29,021 bases of DNA, taken from positions 489,151-518,171 of the forward strand of contig WELB01000093.1 in assembly GCA_009602725.1 (NCBI GenBank). Direction: 5' to 3'. This document shows positions 1 to 7,900 of the stretch, one piece after another. This DNA comes from Spirogloea muscicola (lineage: Eukaryota > Streptophyta > Zygnematophyceae > Spirogloeales > Spirogloeaceae). The notes below the pieces were generated by a model. The model did no database searches. It saw only the letters and a list, made by a program, of their open reading frames with translations, and was not told the DNA's origin. The position numbers were made by a program, and so were the translations under genes. Every line of letters starts with the position of its first letter. The first letter of the stretch is position 1.

Positions 1-600
1 CAATGTAGCCCACATCGCACTTTGCTTGTCTTAGCCAACCCCATCGACTTGCGGTCCCATCTAATGCGTCCTTACATCACCCTTGATATTACTAGTCAGC
101 CTGCCTACACTTGTATGCGAGCTTACAGTCCACCTCCTATCGGTGTCCTGCGATCTTGCATCGTTGCATTGAGAGCGCGATGAGCGATGGTAGCCGCTCA
201 TTCTAGGTGCTGGCTCCATCACAATGTGTCTTTTGTACTTGCTCACAAGTGAATTGCCATCTCGATTGCCGTGTTTCTCGAGCGGCTTCCCCTCCTTCGC
301 CCCCATGGCCACCTTGAGAGTGGTTGCCACCATTGCCTGCGTTCGGGTGTCTCTTTGTGGTAGAAGTGGATGCCCATGTGGGCGATTGTGGTGCCAAGAA
401 AATGATGCTTGCAACCACGTTGCCACCTGAGCTTTGCTCATTCGCCAATTTTCCAATATAATATTGTATATTTGCTGATTGTCACTGTATAGGCACATTT
501 GGGGGCAATAGTGCCTCTACAAGGACACAAGAACCTCTCCATATAGTCACACACTTTCGCCAAACCGGCCGACGTGCCTATAACAGGGTTTGACTGTACG
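1..600. other. Intergenic DNA without a recognised gene
   Basis: No gene is recognised here. A minus-strand frame at 448-203 is rich in Gly, Ser and His, and an overlapping minus frame at 498-61 is open for 145 codons. Neither shows a domain I can name, and the two overlap each other in different frames, so at most one could be real. The stretch lies next to retroelement debris (gag at about 1.13-1.83 kb) and may be more of the same, but there is no direct support for that. Confidence 0.4.
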
Positions 601-1155
601 AAGAAAAAACAAGCATCTCAGCCCATAGAGAAAGGGGGCCAGCAAAGCCAGCCCAGAAAGAATGGACAATGTCAAAAGCCGGAAAAAACATAAAACACAC
701 AGCTAGACAGCGAGAGAATAAGACACGACGAAATCACAGGAAGCTCAATACCCCCGGGTGAGCAACATCAGGTCGGAGTGGCTCGACGCAGGAAAAGAAG
801 CATCCAGACGCAACCCAGAAGCAGCCGCGATAGCGCGGCCCAAACGAAGGGGCCTGAAGAAGCTGGGGGAGGATGGACCACTCAGTAGTTACGAATGAGG
901 AGCCTCAAAATTCAGAGAAGATGCCAGTTCAATTTCGTAACAAGAATGCATTGGGAATGGGGAAATCTTCTCTGGATGTTTCTTCCGGCATTGAGACTCC
1001 TGAGGACCTGAGCTTCCCTAGTATGTTGTCGTGATTGGTAGAGTAGAGGAGTCCTTCCTCGGCATCTCATTCTTCGGCTTTGGACATTGTCCATTCCTTT
1101 TGGGCTGGCTTTGCCAGCCCCTCTTTCTTTATGGGCGAGCCTTCTTCTCTTCTTT
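601..1155. mobile_element. Foldback/MITE-like element with long inverted ends
   Basis: The left end (about 601-690) and the right end (about 1065-1155) are imperfect inverted repeats of roughly 80-90 bp. Read inward, both arms show an A-rich tract, CCCATA(G/A)AGAAAG, a GGCTGGC..GCCAGCC hairpin, GAATGGACAATGTC and then an AAAGCCG tract. In the right arm the hairpin has an 8-bp perfect stem and a 3-nt loop (about 1101-1119). The interior of about 375 bp has no recognised ORF. The right end lies just beyond the CCHC zinc-knuckle region of a retrotransposon gag (minus strand), where a second knuckle appears to break down, which suggests insertion into gag. The arms belong to the hairpin repeat family seen at 2.3-4.5 kb and 22.3 kb. 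No clear target-site duplication was found, so non-autonomous DNA transposon is an inference. Two unrelated insertions in opposite orientation would look similar. Confidence 0.5.
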
Positions 1156-1830
1156 TTTACCTGTCCTTGCGCAATGCGTACATGTTGCTCCTGCAGTCTG
1201 ATGACGAGAAGCACAGTTCTTAGAAACATGACCTACTTTTCCACAATCGTGACAAGTTACGGCAGGGCGAGGTTTGTAGTGGTCCTGTTGAGTACCTTGT
1301 ACCTGTAGTACGTCAGAAATTGCTACATGTGCCTGAATTTCCTGTGAAAGGCTTTTGACCACAGGAACATCAAACTTCTCATCAGTTCTGGTGAAGGGAC
1401 CTGAAGCTTCTGGGAAGCAATCATCCAAGCTTCTCAAAGTAAACTCCGCAGCCTCCCTCTCCAACATGACTTGATGGACATCCTGGATGTCGTAGTGCTT
1501 CTTATTAAGCTGTTGCCTGCGCACAGTCAATAGGTCGACTCATGCCACAGAGCTTTACCAGCTACGACGCGTAAGAACTGTGCCGCTAGATCCTGTGGAC
1601 TGATAGTAGTCTCCGACTTCTCTACCAGCTTCACATATCGGAAAGAAGAGTGTTATGTTTTCATTAGTTTCACGCTGGAACCTTAAACCCTCGTCTGGGT
1701 TGCAAGGTGTCTTCCGGAAACTTCTTAGTGAATTGACGAAACACCTCGGCCACAGGATCTATTAGTTGTGGACCTGCCAGCTTTTCAACATCACTGGCGG
1801 ACTCAGGGACTGGTTTCCTCATTTACAAAA
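1129..1830 (-). pseudogene. LTR-retrotransposon gag fragment with CCHC zinc knuckle (broken)
   Basis: A minus-strand reading frame (1530-1129) carries a perfect retroviral-type zinc knuckle, C-x2-C-x4-H-x4-C, with the four ligands at residues 93, 96, 101 and 106 of that frame. A second Cys-x2-Cys pair follows about 10 residues later but lacks its His and last Cys. Upstream, between about 1830 and 1540, further gag-like sequence lies in other minus frames with stop codons and frame changes, so the gene is decayed. A minus ORF at 2090-1875 could be its more distal 5' part but is unrecognised. Gag packages retroelement RNA and the knuckle binds nucleic acid. No protease, reverse transcriptase or integrase is visible, so whether it is Ty3- or Ty1-type cannot be said. 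The fragment is cut at its 3' side by the foldback element. Confidence 0.65.
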
Positions 1831-2091
1831 CCTCATCTCTAATTCGCTGATACATGTATCCCATGAACTACAGATTACAAATTCGACTGTTCTTGACTTG
1901 TCCACGGTGCTGTGACATTTGGAACTGATAACAATTGGTACAATTGGTCCCTTATCAGATGGCTTCTCATGTCAGCTTGGTCAATGTGATCAACATTCTC
2001 ATTTGGATTGTTTATTTCGTAGTCTAGCACGTCAGTATGTGTCTGTCTAGACTCAGTCGACACTATCTCGCAACAGACGTTCTCGCGCATG

Positions 2092-2261
2092 ACACCCAGG
2101 TCTATTGCCTGCGTCTGTCATTCTCCCTCCAGCTGTCCATGGCCCACGCCTTGCAACTGCGTGCTGGCCGTGCCCTCGCTACAGCCTCTGGCTTTCGTCA
2201 GGGGGATTGTTCTCCGGCAGCTTGTCTGTCGGATTTTAGGCTCCTCACTCGTAGCTACTGA
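2092..2261 (+). other. ORF-like module, copy A of the array
   Basis: This copy reads as about 56 codons ending at a TGA (2259-2261), inside a longer open frame that starts near 2037. Shared landmarks with copy B are (T/A)QVY.(L/M)RL near the start, an A(H/R)AL(Q/H)LRAGRALA core, then SGF/SGS and a C-terminal SD(F/L)RLL(T/S)R.Y just before the stop. Keeping the same frame and the same stop position in two diverged copies hints at past coding function. I do not recognise the protein, and expression cannot be judged. Confidence 0.35.
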
Positions 2262-2606
2262 GTGGTCCATCCTACACCCGTACTGACATAGCGCTTTAGG
2301 CCCCTCCGTCATTTGGCCCCTTCAAACCTATGTCAACTCTTTTCGGGCTGGCTTTTCACAGCCCTTGCCCCCATTGGGAGAGCCACTTCTTCTTCCGGCC
2401 CTTGCAGACCCGGAGCTCTCAGTGCCAGTGGCTCGACCTGCTCGCCAGGCTTGCGCCAGTACGCCGACCATCCGCCGGAAGACGAGTTCTTCCCGTTGGC
2501 TATTGACATCCATGGGGCACTGGGCGCTCGGTGGCTTGAGCTACTTAACCAGCTCGCCCGCCACGCAATCGCCCGTCGCTTCCATGGTGAGCCGGTAGAC
2601 TTTCCT

Positions 2607-2789
2607 GCAGCCGGGTCGCTGGCGCAAGTGTATCGCATGCGCTTGGCCGTCTCGCTGCAGAGATCCATGGCCCGTGCGCTGCACCTTCGTGCCGGAAGAG
2701 CCCTAGCTGCTGCCTCTGGCTCTGTCCAGGGGACCCACTTCCAGGACCCTAGCATCTCTGATCTGCGGCTGCTCAGCAGGAATTACTGA
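2607..2789 (+). other. ORF-like module, copy B of the array
   Basis: This is the same module as copy A, in frame within a 158-codon open frame (2313-2789) that ends with the shared SDLRLLSRNY-like C-terminus and a TGA. A third copy at about 3010-3180 keeps high nucleotide similarity but needs a frame change to show the same RAGRALAAASGF core, so it is a relic. The N-terminal half of the 158-codon frame is translation of the hairpin segment and is probably not protein. Function is unknown. Confidence 0.35.
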
Positions 2790-4154
2790 GTCATTCGTAG
2801 CTGCTTTGTTTCTTCTTGTGCTTGTTTTTCTTAGCGCTTCCCCTGGTTTCCCTTCTCGTACTTTGTCCATTCTTTCTTGGGCTGGCTGTTCCAGCCCCTA
2901 TCCTCAATGGGCGAGCTCTTTCTCTTGCGCGGCGCTGGGTCCCACAGGAAACAGCGTAGCCTGCTCATCTCGCAGGCGAGGTGAGCAGGCTGACTTCAAC
3001 GCCACTGGCTCGTTAGCTCAGGTCTATCGCATGCGCTTCTCCATTTCCCAGCGTCCATGGGCCACGCCTTGCACCTTCGAGCTGGCCGTGCTCTCGCTGC
3101 AGCCTCTGGCTTTCGTCAGGGGGATCGCTTTCCGACTGCTAACTTCTGGATTTGCGGCTCCTCGCTCGTGGTTATTGAGTGATTCATCCTACCCAGTGTT
3201 GAGCCAATGTTTCTGGCCCCTTCGAACCTTGTCAACTCTTTTCGGGCTTGCTTTTCACAGCCCTTGCCCCTTTTGGGAGTGCCACTTCTCTTTCAGACTT
3301 GCCCCCTTTGGCTGAGCTCACTGCTTTCTTCAGACCTTGTTAGCGCCTCCTTTGGGAGACTACTTTCTCCGACCTGCGACTGCTGGTGGGGGTTACTGAG
3401 TGTTTCGTAGCTACTTGATTCCCTGTGTTTTTAAGTCTTTTCCCTGGCCCCTTCGAACTTCAATCATTTTTCTCCTCTGGCTGGCCTCTCCCAGCCACCA
3501 CCCTTTCCTGGAAGCGTCTTTCTTTGGAAGAGCCACTTTCTCCTTTTGGAGCGCCACTTCTCTCAACAGGGGATATTTGAGCACTCAGTGGCCACTTGAG
3601 TCGCTGTGTGCTTCTGCGCTTTCTCTTCATTCCTTTGGGCTTCTTCTTCTGCAGCCTCTGGCTTTGGTCAGGGGGGACCCGCTACCCGGAGACTAGTTTC
3701 TCCGAGCTGCGGCTGCTCAAGGGCAACAGCGTCCAGCCTTAAGGCAATGGCTGTGAGAGGCCAGCCCAACGCGACGTACAAGGTCTAAGGTTGCTGAGTG
3801 CCTCATGGCCACTTGATTCACTGTATGCTTTAGCGCTTTCTCTTGCCCCTTCGAATCTTGTATGTTTCTTTTTACTGGGCTCGCCTCTCACAGCCATCGC
3901 CCCCTTTGTATTATGTAGCCTTGTTTAGTCTGCACTCGACTCTGCCTGACCAATGTAGTGGCTTGAATTGGCCTCCCTTTCAATTCATGCGTCCCGCGCG
4001 CCTTCTCTCTCGTTGGGAGAGCCACTTTCTTCTCACACCCTTTGCATTCCATTGGAAGAGCAAACTCTTCTGTCTACTCTTCTGAGCAGGTACCACGAAG
4101 GATGGTCACTTAGTGATCCCTAGAGAGAATTTCAAGAGCTCACAGGCCACCTTA

Positions 4155-4540
4155 TCAAAAGTGGCTCTCCCAAAGGGTGCAAGGGCTGCGAACAGCCAGC
4201 CCGAAAAGCATTGACAAGGTCCGATAGAGAAAGAGCTCGCCCATTGAGGATAGGGGCTGGAACAGCCAGCCCAAAAGGGCTCTTTCTGGCATTTTACAGC
4301 ACCCTGCCTTATATTGGAAGAGCTGTAGTTGAAGGGGCCAAAAGCGCATTCCCAAAGCTTTCCAGGAAGGATAATCACTCAATAACCTCTGGTTAGGAGC
4401 CGCTGATTGAAGGAACAGATCCTCCAAGAAGGAAAAAAGTGCTCGCCCATTGAGGATAGGGGCTGGAAAAGCCAGCCCAAAGAAGAATGAACAAAGTACG
4501 AGAAGGGGGCTGGGAAAGAATGTGCTCGCCCATAGATAAG
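4155..4540 (-). repeat. Inverted cluster of hairpin repeats
   Basis: Four copies of the hairpin repeat lie here in the opposite orientation to the 2.3-3.9 kb array: about 4159-4224, 4226-4274, 4441-4500 and a partial one at 4505-4536. The second copy matches 2877-2925 as an exact reverse complement over about 49 nt, which implies recent copying or sequence homogenisation. The two opposed clusters are separated by only about 1.3 kb, so a read-through transcript could fold back on itself. Open minus frames across this segment are translations of the repeat and are not counted as genes. Confidence 0.7.
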
Positions 4541-4554
4541 AGTGGCTGGCAGAC

Positions 4555-4960
4555 ACTGGACGACGAAGAAAGTCCTTGTCAACAAAGATCCGATGTATGC
4601 TCAACAGGAGGTAAAAGAGAGAGAAGGCGCGCGGTGCGCATGAAATTAAAGCGAGGCCAATTCAAGCCATTACATTGTTCAGAAAAGAAGAATGAGAAGG
4701 GCGTGCGGTGCCCATAACATCACATGAAGTGATGTCGAGCCTTACAGAAGTCCTGGTAACGGGGTAATAAGCTGGCCAAGGCTTGGCCTAGTGCGCGCCC
4801 AGCCGCTGGTGGATGGCGAGTGCCTGGGAGCGCTGCAGACATACGTGGGTGCCGCTGCTTAAACCCCGCCAGAGTTAGACAATCCCTGGGGGCCCTTGCC
4901 GCCAGCGCCGCCGCCGGCAACGCCGCGAGCCGGCGCCCGACGCCGCCGCTGCCGCCGCCG
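4555..4960 (+). promoter_or_regulatory. UTP20 upstream region
   Basis: This is the leader and probable promoter of UTP20. Composition changes sharply from A/T-moderate to very GC-rich from about 4780, with runs of GCCGCCGCC just before the ATG at 4961. There is no obvious TATA box. The start context GCCGCCGATGG is favourable. A 7-bp inverted repeat lies at 4717-4735. The transcription start cannot be placed from sequence. Confidence 0.4.
4717..4735. promoter_or_regulatory. Inverted repeat ACATCAC-5nt-GTGATGT upstream of UTP20
   Basis: Two perfect 7-bp arms are separated by ATGAA, 226 bp upstream of the UTP20 start codon. This dyad could bind a dimeric regulator (bZIP-like factors read TGA half-sites), but that is inference. 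A dyad this short can arise by chance. Confidence 0.25.
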
Positions 4961-7900
4961 ATGGCGCGCCAGGCGCCGCGCTACACGCGGAGCCTCAACC
5001 CGGGCTCCGGCCGCAAGCGCTTCGTGGTGCGTGGAGCGCTCCCTCGCGGCACTGCCGGCTGCACCGTTGCTGGCAACGTTGCCTGCACCCCTGCCGTGTT
5101 GCACTTGATTTTACCTTTGCTTGCACTCGGCTGGCTTCACAGCCTGCCGCTAATGAGTGAGGTACAGCCGCTTAGCTCTCTAAAGCCTGCGGCTGATATC
5201 GCCGCCGCCGCCGGCCTGCCAAAAATCGGGCGCCGCGGCGCAGTTCCGGAGCTTCGCACGCCGCCTCGAGGCGGTGGACATCGACGTCTTCCGCAGCCTT
5301 GCGCCGACGCCGGCCGCGCCTGCCGGCACCAGCACCTCCTTCTTCCACGAGTCGCTCTTGCGATGGCGGGTGCGCAGACTGCCGCTGCCCTCCCCGCGCC
5401 AATATTGGGCCGTTGCTCAGGCGTGCTAGCAGTAGGCAGAAGGGCGAGTGGCAACCCGTCAGATGGACTCGCTAAACCCTGAACCCTAAACCCTACACCT
5501 TAAACCTAAACCCTTGCGCTTGTGCTAGCACGCTGGTGGGCTGGCACAGCAAAGCTGCAAAGGGTGTCTCGTCCAAAGTCCTGCGTGGGTCGGCGACTGT
5601 TGATATTTTCCCGAAAGCTGCTGGGCTTCAATAGACAGACGCTATGTGCCCGTTCATTATCACGAGCGCATGCTGTAACATTGGCAGCGAATCTGTTTCA
5701 GAACAGCACTAGGACGAGATTACAGCGCTATGCTTGGACTCAGCTTATTTGCCAATACCAACAGATGCTACTTGCAGCTGGTCCGCAATTGTTGAGTCGA
5801 TACGATATCAGTTTTGGAGCTTACTTTGCTCAAGCTTGTGTAATTTAAGTGGTGAAAGTGGTTGCAGATGAGGTAGTTGGCTAGCAGGAAATGGTCACAG
5901 GGAGGGTTTTACCTGGCAGCAGGTTCCTGCAGCTTCATCCGCGCTGCCATGCAAGGGCAAGCAAGGAGGACAAGCTGGCACCACTTTGCTGCCATGACGT
6001 GGTCTCTCTGTGCAAGCTGGCTTTAGCTCTGCCAGCTGTCGCCGTTCCACTGCTGCTGACGAAGGCTAGCTTCGCAGCTGCCCGGTCAAGGAGCAAGGTC
6101 TATCAGCAGTCTGTCACGTATGACCAAGTATGTCTGTGGTGTGGTGCTTCAGGAGCTCAACAGCGCCGCCGACTTCAACACTCTCTACCAGGAGCTGCTG
6201 CCGCTGGTGCAAACGATGCCGCAGCTCCTGCATCACCGAGATGCCATCGTGTCGGCCCTCCTCTCGCGCATGCGCCTGGATGCTGCCCTCTCCCTCGACC
6301 CAATATTGAGGTCAGAGGTTGATCCTCCTCACAGCCAGGATGCATGCCACGTTGTTGATGCCCTTCATCACCAACATTTGCTGCCCTCAACGTCCTCCAA
6401 GCTACCCTGAGCTCTCAGGAAGCTTGCCTGAGGAGCCCTTCTCAGCCTTCCTGAATGCAAGGCAGACTGGCCCTGATTCACAGTCATCTGTTTTGGCGCC
6501 TAATAGAAGCTGACTGCATGTGCAACGCTAAGCTCTTCAGAGTGCTATACGTGCAGTTGGTAGAATATGTCAAACCTTGGAGGTCACAAGATGAGGATTC
6601 ATGCACTTGTCCTGTCCAAGGCGAGCGCCTGACAGACCTTCTCTTGAATTTCATTCACTGTGTCCAGCCTAACAGCAATACTGGCTAGGGACTTGCGAGA
6701 GGACTTCCTCCCGTGAGTAACGCCTTTCCTGGCACGGTTCAAGGTTGTCAGATGCATGCAAAGCAAGCATATAGTAAGCCAGCAGTCTTGAGTAGCGGCA
6801 TTAGATAACATTTGCCCGGCAATCATGCTTGCATCAGGCAAAAACATAGTGTGTCCCATATTATCTGCAGATCTGTGAAACTGTGCAGACTGCAAACAGG
6901 CCTGAGTCTTTCTTGCAAGCAACTGCAGGTTCCTGCCTAGTGTTCTTGGGGCACTCACTGCCCTTCTCCTTTCTGGAGCAGACCATGACCCTGACCTGCT
7001 CGAGCAGGTCTGGTGACTCCTCTTTGAAACAGAACTCAATGTGCCAAGTTGGATGTTTGTTGTGCTGCATGTGCAGAATCTCTTGAAATTCTTTTTCGAC
7101 TTTGCAATACGATCCTATTTTGACCTCAGGTTGCCCTCTCCTTGTTGTGCAGGTCTTCACGTGCGTCTCGTACACTTTCAAGTACCTTGTCAGCTTCCTC
7201 GCCCAGGACCTGGTGCTTGTTCTGAGGTCAGCTTCTCATCTCACAAGCTTCCCTATTGCAGTACCATGCTTGTACCACCTTGTAAGATTTTGTTTAAACA
7301 AAATCAATGAGCTCAAATTTCTTTCATCTTTCATCATCTTTCTGAGCATTAGATTTGAGTGCTTCCAGGTGCACAAAGCGGCTAAGATTCCACAAGGAGA
7401 AGCACATCAGACTTTTTGTAGCTGAGGCAGTCGCCTATCTCTTGCGGCAAGCGCCCTTGAAACAACTCATACGAGGTTGGCCTCCTATTTCTCCAGTGTC
7501 AGCTCGCTGTTGCTAGTGGAAAACTTGCTGTGCTCTATCAGGCATTCATGTTGTGCTCGTAGGAGCACCTGAAGTAGGACCTCTTGCTGCCATCCTTGAC
7601 TGTAACTGTGCACCCTTCACACTTGTGGAGCACACTTGTGGAGGTGCACTGAAGTCTCTAAAAGCAAGCCTCACATGACAAATTGGTGGCGCAAGGTGTT
7701 CGAAGGCTGCTGCGTGAAGCAGAAGTCAGTTCGTCCCCGCACAAGATCTCAGGATGCGCTGCCGTTCTTGCGCACACCCTGCAAGGGCCATCCCACGGCC
7801 TGCATTCCAGATCCGGCCCTCTCCTGCACCTGCTCTTAGACAAGTCCACGCTGTCGAGGGAAGGCAGCATGAACCACCGTAAGCGCAGCAGCCATGCATA

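Larger units (their letters stand above)
2037..3920 (+). repeat. Complex tandem array: ORF-like module alternating with hairpin
   Basis: Five hairpin copies (GGGCTGGCTTTTCACAGCCC-like) begin near 2345, 2879, 3245, 3478 and 3877, giving periods of roughly 530, 370, 230 and 400 bp. Between them lie copies of a second conserved module: full-length at about 2092-2261, 2607-2789 and 3010-3180, and truncated at about 3360-3400 and 3635-3740. Each full module is followed by a stop, a 65-90-nt trailer with CCCCTTCGAAC(C)TTGTCAACTC-like sequence, then the hairpin and a GGGAGAGCCACTTCT-like tail. The regular alternation shows one composite unit that was amplified in tandem and then partly deleted. No transposase, rRNA or tRNA gene is seen. 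It could be a satellite, a degraded gene-family array or a tandemly inserted non-autonomous element. Confidence 0.7.

Noticed and set aside
61-498. Minus frame as a possible retroelement gag
   Set aside because: Gly-rich composition only; no complete zinc knuckle or other landmark.
2037-3920. CRISPR-like or tRNA-array explanation of the repeats
   Set aside because: Units are long, diverged and unequal in spacing, with no uniform short direct repeats and no cloverleaf. The host is a eukaryote.
4155-4604. A 149-codon minus frame
   Set aside because: It is translation of the inverted hairpin repeats (recurring FGLAF/LGWLF strings), not an independent gene.
4820-5482. A 220-codon + frame across the UTP20 5' region
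   Set aside because: It is in a different frame from exons 1 and 2, which match UTP20. The open frame results from high GC content and runs through the proposed intron 1.
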